Assembly: GCF_008638365.1 (NCBI RefSeq)
Contig: NZ_VWVU01000016.1
Location: 62,001-126,000 of the forward strand
Origin: Nocardiopsis quinghaiensis
GTDB lineage: Bacteria; Actinomycetota; Actinomycetes; Streptosporangiales; Streptosporangiaceae
Direction of reading: 5' to 3'
Length of the DNA: 64,000 nucleotides
Below are positions 37,694 through 47,233 of this stretch, one piece after another. A program made the position numbers and the translations under genes. The notes below the pieces were generated by a model, which was not told the DNA's origin, made no database searches, and saw only the letters and a list, made by a program, of their open reading frames with translations. The first letter of the stretch is position 1. Each line of letters starts with the position of its first letter.

Positions 37694-39706
37694 ATGCGTC
37701 CTCCGTCCCCCGTGACCGCTGTTCGCCGTGTGCTGTCGTCCTTTGCGGTCGCGCTGTCGGCCGCTCTCGTGGTGCTCTCCGCCTCCCCCGTCCACGCCGG
37801 TCCCGAGGACTCTCCCGGAGGCGGGGTGAGCGACGCCGAGCACTTCGCCGGCCTCCTGGAGCAGCGGCCCGAGGGTGAGGCGGTCGTCGTTCACGACTCG
37901 CTCGCGGGCGACTACGACGTGGCGGAGCTGGAGCGGAGCCTGAGCGACTCGTTCGGCCGGCTGGACGTCCCGTACTACGTCGTGGCCAGTGCCGTCCCGG
38001 AGTACGCGTCCTGGGGCCGTCCCTTCCTCTCCGCCCTGCAGGACCGTGTGGGTGAACCCGGCCTGTACGTCCTCCTGAAGCCGGGGGAGTCCCGGGTGCA
38101 GGCGATGGCCCGTCAGGTGGACCTGCCCGTGGACGAGGCGGACAGGGCGCTCTCCTGGGAGAACGCGTTCACCTACCACACGCCGCTGGACACGATGGCC
38201 GACACCTTCGTGGACACGCTGACCGCCCCCGACCTCGCCGGGCGGGCCGCGCCGCGGTGGTACGCGGCCGTTCCGGTCGGCTGGTGGGTGAAGCACCGCC
38301 TCGACGAGCTGGGGTTGAACACCACCAGCGGCCCGGCCGTACTGGGCGAGGCCACCGCGGCCGCCGCCGGTCTGACGGTGACGGTGTGGCTGGTCCTCAC
38401 GGTGGTCCGCTCCAGGAGGCGCGGTCGGGCCACCGCGGTGGGACTCACCGGAAGGCCGCCCGGGGACCGGGCCCTGATGGTGGGCGGGACCCTGGTCCTC
38501 GTCGCGGGGGCCGCCACCGTGGCCGCGTCCCTGATCCACTTCAACACCGCGACCCTGCCCGAGGAGGAACGGCAGGTGGGGCCGTCCCCGCCCTCCGTCG
38601 CCCCCTACGTCGCCTCCACGGTCCGGGTCGACCGGGTCGCCGCGGAGCTGCGGGACGGGCCCCTGTACGTGGACCCCCTGGCGGGGGAGAGCGCGGAGGC
38701 GCTGTCCGGGATCGCCGAACGCGTGGCCGGTGCCGAGCCGCCGGTCTACACCGTGGTGCTTCCCATGAGCCGGTACGACGAGTCCGGCGGCGACCCGGAG
38801 GTCCTCGCGCACGCGCTCCACCACGTCATGGACGAGGACGGCGTCTTCGTCGTCGTGGACGACTCGGCCGGAACCGACCCCGAGGTGAAGGCGGCCCTGT
38901 TCGGAGCGGCCTTCCCCGAGGAGGCCGGGTGGGACCCCCTGACGGACGTGACCGGGACCCGGTTCGAGTACACGGCCGCACAGGCGCTGGACGAGCTGCT
39001 GGACGAACTGGAGAAGGTGTCGGCCGCTCCGGGGAAGGAGCCGCCGGTGCCGAGCGGGATCGATGACAGCGCCGAACCGGCCCCCGGTCCCTCGCGGCTG
39101 TCCGGGTTCGTCTCCGGGGACTTCGGCAAGGCGCTGTTCGCGGTCGGCCCCCTCTCCGCTCTGGTGGCCCTCGCGCTGGTGTGGTCCGCGTCCGGCGCCG
39201 TGACGCGTATGAACACCGTGCCCGGACGCTTCCTGCGGCCACGTGCGGACCGGGCGGTCCGCCGCGCGGCCAAGGCGGTCCAGAAGGCTCCGGCCGATCA
39301 CGCCGGCCTGGACAGGACCCTGCGTGAGACCGACGCGGCCATGGCCGTCCTGGGCGGGGAACCGGACGAACTCGACCTGGTCGGGGTCGTGGTGTTGGCG
39401 GACCGTGCGGTGCGCCGGCTCGGCTCCGATCCCGGCACCGCGGCCGGGGCCGATGCCCCGGTCTGTATGGTGAATCCCCTGCACGGCCCGTCGGCCCTGC
39501 ACGGCCCCCGTCACGGGCAGCCCGTGTGCGCCTCCTGCGCCCTGCTGTCGGAGCGGAAGCGTGAGCGCCGCACGCTCAGGGTCGCCGTTCCCTCGGGCGG
39601 ACGCCGGCCGCACCTGGAACTGGCCCGGCGGTGGGTCGTGACCGGATACGGGGACAAGGGCCGACTCGACGCCGAAGACCTGATGGGGGAGTCCCGTGTT
39701 CGCTGA
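37694..39706 (+). CDS. Large membrane protein with duplicated extracytoplasmic domain and CxxNPLHG/CxxC cytosolic motif
   Basis: About 670 residues. A signal peptide ends near residue 36 (VHA). The first extracytoplasmic domain (about 40-195) includes EAVVVHDSLAGDYDVAEL. Two membrane spans follow (about 222-240 and 258-280). A second related domain (about 295-440) begins VDRVAAELRDGPLYVDPLAG. A third main span (about 490-512) precedes a cytosolic C-terminal domain with a C-x2-NPLHG motif (C591) and CxxC (C612, C615), likely a zinc site. The same second domain and Cys motif occur in the next gene, which overlaps by 11 bp. No family was recognised. TPM-like folding of the outer domains is a guess. 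Confidence 0.75.
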   Translation: MRPPSPVTAVRRVLSSFAVALSAALVVLSASPVHAGPEDSPGGGVSDAEHFAGLLEQRPEGEAVVVHDSLAGDYDVAELERSLSDSFGRLDVPYYVVASAVPEYASWGRPFLSALQDRVGEPGLYVLLKPGESRVQAMARQVDLPVDEADRALSWENAFTYHTPLDTMADTFVDTLTAPDLAGRAAPRWYAAVPVGWWVKHRLDELGLNTTSGPAVLGEATAAAAGLTVTVWLVLTVVRSRRRGRATAVGLTGRPPGDRALMVGGTLVLVAGAATVAASLIHFNTATLPEEERQVGPSPPSVAPYVASTVRVDRVAAELRDGPLYVDPLAGESAEALSGIAERVAGAEPPVYTVVLPMSRYDESGGDPEVLAHALHHVMDEDGVFVVVDDSAGTDPEVKAALFGAAFPEEAGWDPLTDVTGTRFEYTAAQALDELLDELEKVSAAPGKEPPVPSGIDDSAEPAPGPSRLSGFVSGDFGKALFAVGPLSALVALALVWSASGAVTRMNTVPGRFLRPRADRAVRRAAKAVQKAPADHAGLDRTLRETDAAMAVLGGEPDELDLVGVVVLADRAVRRLGSDPGTAAGADAPVCMVNPLHGPSALHGPRHGQPVCASCALLSERKRERRTLRVAVPSGGRRPHLELARRWVVTGYGDKGRLDAEDLMGESRVR

Positions 39707-41003
39707 GCACCGATCCGTCCGCTCCTGGCCGGCCGTGGTGGTGGCGCTTCTGGCCGTCGCCCTCGTGCCCGCCGCGCCGGCGGTGGGCCGGGCCGACCCG
39801 GTCCAGGAGGAGATGAGCGCGACGGAACGGGTCGTCGCCGGACTCGAGGAGTCGCCGGTGCACGTCGACCCCTCCTACGCGAGTGCCTTCCCCGAGGAGC
39901 TCGCCCAGGAGACGGGACGGCGGATCACCGACTCCGGCGTGCCGCTGCGTGTGCTGGCCGTCCCGCTGATCGAGGGCGGGGACTGGAACGGCCAGGCGGA
40001 CCTCATGGCGGCGGCCGTGCACGACAGGATCGGCGGCGAGGGGCACTACCTGGTCCTGGACGGGGAGAGGCTGTCCGGGCACGACTTCTCCACGGGGAGC
40101 ACGACCCAGGTGAGCCGCGCCTTCTACGCCTCCCAGGCGGTCTCCATGGGGATGGGTGACGACGCCCCGGTCGCGGAGCGTGTGGAGAGGGCGGTGGACG
40201 TCGCGCTGTCCGACGATCCCGAGGGGGCCTACACCGCCGCCGACGAGCAGCGGGACCCGGGGGCGCTCGACTGGTACCACTCGCTCGGGCCGGGCACGTA
40301 CGTGCTGTTCACGGTGCTGCCCTGGATCCTGGCCGGACTCGCCCTGCTCGGGCTGGGCGTGGCCCTGTTCCGCTGGCGCAGGCCCCGCAGGCTCCCGTCG
40401 CTGCCCCAGCACGCCGCCTTCGACAACGCGAACCAGGCCCGCAGGGACGAGCTGGCCGCCAAGGCCGGGAGGGAACTGGTGGAGGTCGGCGAACGGGTGA
40501 GCGGTGCCGTGCCGGTCGCCGACGACCCCGGCGCGGTCGAGGCGCTCCACCAGGCCCTCGACGCGCACGCGGCGGCACGTCAGGTCTACGACGTGCTCCC
40601 CGCGGAGGGGGCGCTGGTCGACATCGTCGGGGTGCTGGTGCTGTTGGACGCGGCGGAGGACCACGTGGACCGGGCCATCCGCCCCGCCGGTCGTCGGCGC
40701 TCCACACCCGTGCGCTCGCACTGCTACGCGAACCCGCTCCACGGGACCGGTACCAGGATGACGCGGTGGCGCGAGTTCGGCGGGCGCGGTGACGTCACGG
40801 TACCGCTGTGCGCACCGTGCGCCGGGGCCGTCCGCGACCGGCGGCGTCCCGTCGTCCTGCCCGCGCACCACCGCGGTCGCGAGGTCCCCTACTACGAGGT
40901 GCCCGCGGCCGAGAGCGTGTGGGCGGCCACCGGCTACGGGACGCTCCGGGAAGACCTGGTCGACCGGATCCTGCGCGGCGACCACGAGGTCGGTCCGCGG
41001 TAG
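39696..41003 (+). CDS. Membrane protein, shorter paralogue with CxxNPLHG/CxxC motif
   Basis: A 435-residue paralogue of the preceding protein; GTG 39696 overlaps it by 11 bp. A signal peptide ends near residue 33. One extracytoplasmic domain (about 38-190) aligns with the neighbour's second domain (TERVVAGLEESPVHVDPSYA). One strong span lies at about 205-228 and a cytosolic domain follows. The Cys motif is C343 in C-x2-NPLHG, then C372 and C375 as CxxC, in the same order as the neighbour. The two are likely to form a hetero-complex at the membrane. Function is unknown. Confidence 0.75.
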   Translation: MFAEHRSVRSWPAVVVALLAVALVPAAPAVGRADPVQEEMSATERVVAGLEESPVHVDPSYASAFPEELAQETGRRITDSGVPLRVLAVPLIEGGDWNGQADLMAAAVHDRIGGEGHYLVLDGERLSGHDFSTGSTTQVSRAFYASQAVSMGMGDDAPVAERVERAVDVALSDDPEGAYTAADEQRDPGALDWYHSLGPGTYVLFTVLPWILAGLALLGLGVALFRWRRPRRLPSLPQHAAFDNANQARRDELAAKAGRELVEVGERVSGAVPVADDPGAVEALHQALDAHAAARQVYDVLPAEGALVDIVGVLVLLDAAEDHVDRAIRPAGRRRSTPVRSHCYANPLHGTGTRMTRWREFGGRGDVTVPLCAPCAGAVRDRRRPVVLPAHHRGREVPYYEVPAAESVWAATGYGTLREDLVDRILRGDHEVGPR

Positions 41004-41208
41004 CGGCGGGGCCCGGCGCCGGCCCCGGGGCGCGAGGATCCACCGGTCGGTCCGACGGGAAGATTCCGGGCCCGCCGGCGGGCCCGGAATCGTGCGATGG
41101 CGTTCTGACCTGCGATGACAGTGGTGTGCCGCCTGTTGCGAAACGCCCGGGAACACGGCACTTGAGCCACAATTGGCGAGTAGGCGTTCAAGACCGGGCC
41201 CCGGTGGA

Positions 41209-41214
41209 TAACCT
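41209..41214 (+). promoter_or_regulatory. -10 box TAACCT of dop
   Basis: It ends exactly 6 nt before the dop ATG and no ribosome site is visible between them, so the dop mRNA is probably leaderless. Confidence 0.5.
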
Positions 41215-41220
41215 CTCACC

Positions 41221-42738
41221 ATGAGTGTGCGGCGGATTATGGGTATCGAGACCGAGTACGGGATCTCCGTGCCAGGCAACCCCGGGGCCAACGCGATGGT
41301 CACCTCCACCCAGGTGGTCAACGCCTATCTGGCCGCTTCGGCGGCTCGGGCACGGCGTGCCCGTTGGGACTTCGAGGAGGAGAACCCGCTGCGCGACGCG
41401 CGCGGCTTCGACCTGGCGCGTGAGGTGGCCGACCCCACCCAGCTCACCGACGAGGATCTGGGCCTGGCCAACGTCATCCTCACCAACGGCGCCCGGCTGT
41501 ACGTGGACCACGCCCACCCCGAGTACTCGGCGCCGGAGGTCACCAACCCGCGTGACGCGGTGCTGTGGGACAAGGCGGGGGAACGGGTGATGGCCGATGC
41601 CGCGGCCCGGGCGGCCGCCACGCCGGGGATCGAACCCATCCAGCTGTACAAGAACAACACCGACAACAAGGGCGCCTCCTACGGCTGCCACGAGAACTAC
41701 CTGATGAACCGGTCGACGCCCTTCGGCGACATCGTCCGGCACCTGATCCCGTTCTTCGTCTCCCGGCAGGTGGTGACGGGTTCGGGCAAGGTCGGTATCG
41801 GCTCCGACGGGCAGGGAGCCGGGTTCCAGATCTCCCAGCGCGCCGACTTCTTCGAGGTCGAGGTGGGGCTGGAGACCACCCTGAAGCGTCCCATCATCAA
41901 CACACGGGACGAGCCGCACGCCGACCCCGACCGCTACCGGCGGCTGCACGTCATCGTCGGTGACGCCAACATGAGTGAGATCTCCACCTATCTCAAGCTG
42001 GGGACGACCGCGCTGGTGCTGTCGATGATCGAGGACGGCTTCCTGAGCGTGGACCTGTCCCTGGAGACCCCGGTGGCCGACCTGCGGGCGGTCTCACACG
42101 ACCCGGGCCTCACGCACCGGGTGCGGCTGCGCGACGGGCGGCGGATGACCGCGCTGGAGCTGCAGCGCGAGTACCTGGACCAGGCCCGCAAGTACGTGGA
42201 GGACCGCTTCGGTACCGACGTGGACGCCGACACCGCCGACGTCCTGGACCGCTGGGAGTCGGTGCTCGACCGGTTGGGCAGCGATCCGATGAGTCTGGCC
42301 ACCGAGCTGGACTGGGTCGCCAAGCTCAAGATGCTGGAGAGCTACCGCTCCCGCGACGACCTGGAGTGGTCGCACCCGCGTCTGCAGCTGGTGGACCTGC
42401 AGTACTCGGACGTGCGGGCCGACAAGGGGATCTACAACCGTCTGGCGGCGCGCGGGCGGATGCGGCGCCTGCTGGAGGACCCGGATGTGACACGCGCGGT
42501 CACCGAGCCGCCGGAGGACACCCGGGCCTACTTCCGGGGACGCTGCCTGGCCAAGTACGCCGACGAGGTGGCCGCGGCCTCCTGGGACTCGGTGATCTTC
42601 GACCTGCCGGGCTACGACTCCCTGCAGCGGGTGCCCACCCTGGATCCGTTCCGGGGGACCAGGGAGCACGTGGGGGACCTGCTGGACGCCTCCGACACGG
42701 CCGTCGACCTGGTCTCGGTACTCACCGGCGGGCGCTGA
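41221..42738 (+). CDS. dop: Pup deamidase/depupylase Dop
   Basis: A 505-residue carboxylate-amine ligase-fold enzyme. The N-terminal GIETEYGI motif gives the ATP/metal glutamate site. It differs from PafA by its length and by the inserted Dop loop (about residues 40-80, with [19 protein letters not shown]). HENYLMNRS and NTRDEPHAD motifs are shared with PafA. Dop converts the C-terminal Gln of Pup to Glu and removes Pup from substrates. It fits the Gln-ending Pup encoded downstream. A bidirectional hairpin follows. Confidence 0.97.
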   Translation: MSVRRIMGIETEYGISVPGNPGANAMVTSTQVVNAYLAASAARARRARWDFEEENPLRDARGFDLAREVADPTQLTDEDLGLANVILTNGARLYVDHAHPEYSAPEVTNPRDAVLWDKAGERVMADAAARAAATPGIEPIQLYKNNTDNKGASYGCHENYLMNRSTPFGDIVRHLIPFFVSRQVVTGSGKVGIGSDGQGAGFQISQRADFFEVEVGLETTLKRPIINTRDEPHADPDRYRRLHVIVGDANMSEISTYLKLGTTALVLSMIEDGFLSVDLSLETPVADLRAVSHDPGLTHRVRLRDGRRMTALELQREYLDQARKYVEDRFGTDVDADTADVLDRWESVLDRLGSDPMSLATELDWVAKLKMLESYRSRDDLEWSHPRLQLVDLQYSDVRADKGIYNRLAARGRMRRLLEDPDVTRAVTEPPEDTRAYFRGRCLAKYADEVAAASWDSVIFDLPGYDSLQRVPTLDPFRGTREHVGDLLDASDTAVDLVSVLTGGR

Positions 42739-42840
42739 CCCCGGGCGTACCCGGCTCCCGCGCGCCGCAGGCACCGGCGGCGCGCGGGGCCGGGTCCGCC
42801 TCCTGGTGCTCCTTCCACCGCCACGCGCCTCGCACATGGG

Positions 42841-42876
42841 CGTCCCCCGCCCGCGCCTGCGCGCGGACGGGGGACG
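42841..42876. terminator. Bidirectional hairpin between dop and the secreted protease
   Basis: A 16-bp stem with one mismatch around CTGC (CGTCCCCCG... and ...CGGGGGACG) lies between convergent genes and can stop both transcripts. Confidence 0.65.
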
Positions 42877-42891
42877 GATCAGGGGACGGGG

Positions 42892-44046
42892 TCAGCTGGT
42901 GCGGATGTTGACGCCCCAGGAGTTCACCATCGGCATGACCTCCTGGTAGTAGGTCGTGCCGCCGCTGCGGCAGTTGCCGGAGCCACCGGAGGTGACGCCC
43001 TGCGCCTGCGAACCGGAGATGAACGAGCCGCCGGAGTCACCGGGCTCGGCGCACACGTTGGTGCGGGTGAGCGAGCGGACGGTGCCCTGCGGGTAGGAGA
43101 CGGTCTGGTTGCGGGCCTGGATGGTGCCACAGTGCCAGCCGGTGGTGGAGCCGGAGCGGCACACCGCGGAGCCGACCGGGGCCTGGCTGGTGCCGGTCAC
43201 CGACTGGTAGCCGCCGGAGTTGTAGCGGGAGACCAGGTTGTGCAGGGTGAAGTTGGAGGTACCGCGGACGAAGGCGGCGTCGTTGCCGGGGAAGATCGAC
43301 CGCTCGAAGGTGCCGGTGCCGTTGCCGATGGTGACGCCGGTACCGACGGTGCCGCAGTGGCCGGCGGTGACGAAACCGGGCTGGCCGGAGCTGTTGGTCG
43401 CCGGGAAGCCGACGGAGCAGCGGCCGCCCATGTAGTAGGCCAGGCCGCCGACGATGTCGGCGTAGGTCTGCGGGGTCTCGCTGGCTTCCTCCACCTGGAT
43501 GGCGGAGGCGTCCACACCGGCGTCGGCGAGCAGGGCGTCGACGTCGGCGTCGGAGCCCTTCAGCACCTCGACCACGACGGTGTCACTGGCCACGTCCGGG
43601 TACCAGCCGAGGACGCCCTCCTGGGCCTTGGCCTCGTTGAGGTCCTCGACGACCTCGGTCAGGCCCTCGGCGCCGTGGGAGACCACGGTGGCCTCGGCGC
43701 CGGTGGCCTCGACCGCCTCGACGGCCGAGTCGTCGGTCACCAGGACGGTGAGCTCCTGGGTGTCGGTGTCGAACAGGGAGCCGCCGTAGGCGTCTCCCGC
43801 GGCCTCGGTGGCCTCGGCGTCGGTGTCGATGGCGGTTTCCTGCGCCTCGAGGAGAGACTCGGCCTCGAACGGGGACAGGTCGAGGTCTCGCTCGAGTGCA
43901 GCCGCCATGCTGGAGGCGCTGTCGTCGGCCACGGGGGCCTGGGGGACGGGTCCGGTCGCCGCGAGGGCTCCCGGAGCCATGGCCAGTGCCAAGCCGAAGG
44001 CCAGTGCTCCTGTGCCGACGGCGGAGATAACGGGGGAGGGTCGCAT
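42892..44046 (-). CDS. Secreted alkaline serine protease (S1E, NAPase/streptogrisin-like) prepro-enzyme
   Basis: A 384-residue prepro-protein. A signal peptide (about 1-30) is followed by an acidic alpha-lytic-type prodomain (about 40-195) that should act as a folding catalyst. The mature enzyme begins at about residue 196 (ADIVGGLAYYMGGRCSVGF) and is about 189 residues. The catalytic triad is H230 (TAGHC), D256 (NDAAF) and S338 (GDSGG). Three disulphides are likely, since the mature part has six Cys. It closely resembles the Nocardiopsis alkaline protease NAPase, which supports the organism call. It lies on the reverse strand between dop and pup, which is an odd place for an exoenzyme. Confidence 0.95.
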   Translation of the reverse strand: MRPSPVISAVGTGALAFGLALAMAPGALAATGPVPQAPVADDSASSMAAALERDLDLSPFEAESLLEAQETAIDTDAEATEAAGDAYGGSLFDTDTQELTVLVTDDSAVEAVEATGAEATVVSHGAEGLTEVVEDLNEAKAQEGVLGWYPDVASDTVVVEVLKGSDADVDALLADAGVDASAIQVEEASETPQTYADIVGGLAYYMGGRCSVGFPATNSSGQPGFVTAGHCGTVGTGVTIGNGTGTFERSIFPGNDAAFVRGTSNFTLHNLVSRYNSGGYQSVTGTSQAPVGSAVCRSGSTTGWHCGTIQARNQTVSYPQGTVRSLTRTNVCAEPGDSGGSFISGSQAQGVTSGGSGNCRSGGTTYYQEVMPMVNSWGVNIRTS

Positions 44047-44183
44047 GGTTCCCTAACTCTCCAGGGGATTGACAGGGGAATCGGGACTTCCATTCCTGTA
44101 GGTACGGAAAGCCCCTTTCGAGGGTCGAAGTTGGTTCGACTCCCGAAGTTCACCGAGACATCCGGTAAACGATCCCTAACCAT

Positions 44184-44195
44184 AAGTGCACACTT
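44184..44195. promoter_or_regulatory. Near-palindrome AAGTGCACACTT upstream of the protease gene
   Basis: AAGTG and CACTT arms with a CA centre lie about 140 bp from the protease start, inside the AT-richer stretch. It is a possible operator. Confidence 0.4.
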
Positions 44196-44209
44196 TGGTG
44201 GTGAAAAGA

Positions 44210-44238
44210 CCCTCTTGGTGTAGATCCATTCAAGAGGG
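44210..44238. promoter_or_regulatory. Inverted repeat CCCTCTTG-N13-CAAGAGGG
   Basis: Perfect 8-bp arms are separated by 13 bp. It may be an operator or a transcription roadblock upstream of the protease gene. Confidence 0.45.
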
Positions 44239-45077
44239 CAAGGGATGATCCTATGACCCCTTGTTTGGTGATGGCTACGCGTAGTCGCCGCTCGTGCGAC
44301 CTTGTGATCCTTGCATTCGGATGCTCACCGATTGAAACGGCGCCCTGTGCGCAAGGGGTGTTCTGTGGCCGGATGCGGACACCGGTACCGGGTGCCATCG
44401 GTGATCGCCCGGTTACATGGGCGTAACTCCAGAGGTCACAGGTCCCGTGGGGAAAGGAGGATGACCGGTTCGGGATGCGTACGTGAGGGCGAGCGCCTGG
44501 CCGGATCCGGTCGCACCGGCGTCCACCGCCCATGCGGCAAGCCTCACCGCCGTCGATGTCGGCGTGCGGGCGCGGTCAATGCGCACAAGGAGTGGAAGGG
44601 CCGGGGGACAGCAGGTCCTATTGCACCGTGTGACCTGTGGTGATGACCTGTCCGGCCTCGGTGCTTTTGACCGGTGTTGTTTTCCGTCCGCGAGCCCGTG
44701 GGTAACGCAAGGGGCGCAATACGACCGGACCGATAAGACCGGACACGGTCGCCGACACCGGGTGCCGTCCGTGACGGAACGGAGGGCGCGGGGCCGGTTC
44801 CGAAGGGGGCGGGCCGGTGCCTCGCCGAGTGGGCGGTCGGGGGTGGGCGGTCGGGGCGGGAGCGGCGGAACGGTCATCGCCGCGGTTCCTTCCGCACGGC
44901 TCCGGTGACACGCCCGAGGCGCGACCGACACACGTACGAGCACGTGCGCGGGCACACGGGCCGATCCAAGGTAACTAGCGGGTATCGGGCCTCGGGAAGG
45001 GGGTTGAGGCGCCCGGTGTTGGGCCAAGATAAGGGCAAGAGCCCCGAACGGGGATTCGGAAGGGGAGGTAGGAAGCC

Positions 45078-45281
45078 ATGGCGACGAAGGACACCGGGGG
45101 TCAGAAGCACACCTCGCGCCGCGACGAGGAGGTCGAGGAGACCGAGGCCTCGACCGACGTCCAGGAGGACAAGGAACAGCTGGACGAGGACGTCGACGAC
45201 ATCCTCGACGAGATCGACGACGTGCTTGAGAACAACGCCGAGGACTTCGTCCGGCAGTTCGTCCAGAAGGGCGGCCAGTAG
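45078..45281 (+). CDS. pup: Prokaryotic ubiquitin-like protein Pup
   Basis: A 67-residue, highly acidic, largely disordered protein behind a GGGAGGTAGG site. The C-terminal half carries the conserved helix that binds the ARC coiled coil ([20 protein letters not shown]) and the ending VQKGGQ. The terminal Gln means Dop must deamidate it to GGE before PafA ligates it to lysines. It heads the pup-prcB-prcA-pafA series. Confidence 0.98.
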   Translation: MATKDTGGQKHTSRRDEEVEETEASTDVQEDKEQLDEDVDDILDEIDDVLENNAEDFVRQFVQKGGQ

Positions 45282-45448
45282 CCCCCGGCGGCGGTTCGCT
45301 GACAGCGCATTCCAGCGCGGCCGGCCCCGCCGCACGCAGGACTAGGGTCAGTCCCAACGGCCGGAACACGGTCCGGCCACCGTCAACAAGAACAGAGGCG
45401 TCCCACCCGCCCCCAACACAGGGGTGGGACGCGAGTGGAGGGAGTCGC

Positions 45449-46291
45449 GTGTTCGAAGGGTTCGAGGGCGGACGGTTGCCTGCCGCTTTCATGAGTGCGG
45501 GGACCTCGTCCTTCACCGAGTTTCTCAGTTCGGTCAGCCCCGAGATGCTGCCCGGACACAAGCTGCCCCCGGGCGGCGGGACCGAGCACCTTACTCCCGA
45601 CGCCACGACCATCGTCGCCCTGACCTTCCCCGGGGGCGTGCTGGTGGCCGGCGACCGCCGGGCCACACAGGGCAACGTCATCGCCAACCGCGACATGGAG
45701 AAGGTGTTCCGCACCGACGAGTTCTCCGCGGTCGCCATCGCCGGCTCGGCCGGGATCGGCATCGAACTGGCCCGCCTCTACCAGGTGGAGCTGGAACACT
45801 ACGAGAAGATGGAGGGGCGCTCGCTCTCCCTGGAAGGTAAGGCGAACAAACTCTCCCAGATGGTCCGCGGCAACCTGGGCATGGCCATGCAGGGCTTCGT
45901 CGTCGTCCCGCTCCTGGTCGGCTACGACGAGAACACCGAGTTGGGCCGGGTGTTCAGCTACGACGCCGTCGGCGGCCGCTACGAGGAGCACCGCTACCAC
46001 TCCATCGGGTCCGGGTCGGTCTTCGCCAAGGGCTCGATCAAGAAGCTCTACCGTGAGGACCTCGACCAGACCGGCGCCACCAAGGTCGCCCTGGAGTCCC
46101 TCTACGACGCCGCCGACGACGATTCGGCCACCGGAGGCCCCGACCTGCACCGCCAGATCTTCCCCCTTGTCGACGTCATCACCGAGGACGGCCACCGCCG
46201 CCTGTCCACCGAAGAGGTCGCGCGCCTGGCGACCGAGGTGGTCGAGGGGCGCGCGGTCAACCCCGACGGTCCCACGGTCTCGTTGGACTGA
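45449..46291 (+). CDS. prcB: 20S proteasome beta subunit
   Basis: A 280-residue precursor; GTG follows GGAGGGAG. Residues 1-52 are the propeptide, removed by autolysis before Thr53 of TTIVALTF, which becomes the catalytic N-terminal nucleophile. The mature part shows the usual GDRRAT, Lys-containing KVFRTDEF and GSGS segments. It assembles with PrcA as the 28-mer core. A TAGGGT -10 candidate lies at about 45344. prcA follows 53 bp later. Confidence 0.97.
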   Translation: MFEGFEGGRLPAAFMSAGTSSFTEFLSSVSPEMLPGHKLPPGGGTEHLTPDATTIVALTFPGGVLVAGDRRATQGNVIANRDMEKVFRTDEFSAVAIAGSAGIGIELARLYQVELEHYEKMEGRSLSLEGKANKLSQMVRGNLGMAMQGFVVVPLLVGYDENTELGRVFSYDAVGGRYEEHRYHSIGSGSVFAKGSIKKLYREDLDQTGATKVALESLYDAADDDSATGGPDLHRQIFPLVDVITEDGHRRLSTEEVARLATEVVEGRAVNPDGPTVSLD

Positions 46292-46344
46292 GCGGCCTCG
46301 TCCCCACACCAGACATCCCCGACTAGGTAAGGAAACGATCCGCG

Positions 46345-47121
46345 GTGTCGATGCCGTTCTACGTCGCCCCCGAACAGCAGATGAAGGACAAGGCGGACTA
46401 CGCGCGCAAGGGCATCGCGCGCGGCCGCAGCGCCGTCGTCCTGCAGTACGAGGGCGGGATCCTCATGGTGGCGGACAACATGTCCCGCACCCTGCACAAG
46501 ATCAGCGAGCTCTACGACCGCATCGGCTTCGCCGCCGTGGGGCGCTATCCCGAGTTCGAGAACCTACGCCTGATGGGTGTGCGCTTCGCCGACGTGCGCG
46601 GGTACCAGTACGACCGCCGTGACGTCAGCGGGCGCCAGCTCGCCAACATCTACGCCCAGACCCTGGGCACCGTCTTCAGCGAGAGCCTCAAACCCTGGGA
46701 GGTGGAGATCGTCGTCGCCGAGGTCGGCGACACCTCCGACGAGGACGAGATCTACCGCATCACCTTCGACGGCTCCATCGTGGACGAGCAGGGCTTCGTG
46801 GCCGTGGGCGGCTCCTCCGAGCACGTGTCGAACGTGCTCAAGGACCGCTTCGCCGCCGAGGCCTCCCTCAGCGCCGCCCTCAACGCGGCCACCCACGCAC
46901 TGGCCCGGGAGAACGGCGAGGAGCGTGAACTGGAGGCCTCCAACCTGGAGGTCGCCATCCTGGAGCGGGCCAGGCAGCACCGCAAGTTCCGCCGTATCCA
47001 CGGGCGACGCCTGACCAGACTCATCGAGGAGGGCAAGGCCAACGGACGCACCGCCTCCGGAGGTGAGGCCTCCGAAGGTGAGGCCTCCGGCACGGCCACC
47101 GCGGACGAGGCCGACGAGTGA
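46345..47121 (+). CDS. prcA: 20S proteasome alpha subunit
   Basis: A 258-residue protein; GTG 46345 or ATG 46351 starts it. The N-terminal MPFYVAPEQQMKDKADYARKG region holds the gate-forming tail and helix H0. GRSAVVLQYEGGILMVADN begins the alpha-subunit sandwich. It has no active-site Thr. The last 25 residues are Ala/Glu/Gly repeats (SGGEASEGEASGTA), longer than in mycobacteria. It forms the outer rings that ARC docks on. Confidence 0.97.
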   Translation: MSMPFYVAPEQQMKDKADYARKGIARGRSAVVLQYEGGILMVADNMSRTLHKISELYDRIGFAAVGRYPEFENLRLMGVRFADVRGYQYDRRDVSGRQLANIYAQTLGTVFSESLKPWEVEIVVAEVGDTSDEDEIYRITFDGSIVDEQGFVAVGGSSEHVSNVLKDRFAAEASLSAALNAATHALARENGEERELEASNLEVAILERARQHRKFRRIHGRRLTRLIEEGKANGRTASGGEASEGEASGTATADEADE

Positions 47122-47233
47122 CCTGGAAACGATGATCCCGGTGCGGCGCACCCGAGGCGCCGCACCGGACGGGCGGGTGCGGACGGCGAGGCCCCGTCGT
47201 CCGCACCCGGTGACGGGAAGTTGGTGAGGCCGC

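Larger units (their letters stand above)
44047..45077. other. 1-kb non-coding region between the secreted protease and pup
   Basis: No credible gene; a strong AAAGGAGG at 44453-44460 abuts its ATG too closely to be used. The first 200 bp have unusually low GC and hold two palindromic elements (annotated). Two imperfect 18-bp copies of ACCGGGTGCC(A/G)TC(G/C)GTGA start at 44387 and 44757. The right end must hold the pup promoter. Confidence 0.5.

Noticed and set aside
44453..44643. Short ORF from ATG 44461 directly behind AAAGGAGG
   Set aside because: The ATG abuts the Shine-Dalgarno sequence with no spacing, and the product is Arg/Gly/Cys-rich background with no family resemblance.
44387..44774. 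Two degenerate 18-bp repeats (ACCGGGTGCC...GTGA) about 370 bp apart, considered as a possible attachment site or small CRISPR
   Set aside because: Only two imperfect copies, no regular spacers, no integrase or cas gene nearby.
44413..45762. Reverse-strand open frame across pup and prcB
   Set aside because: It is Arg/Pro/Ser-rich mirror coding with no start signal, and it lies over two certain genes.
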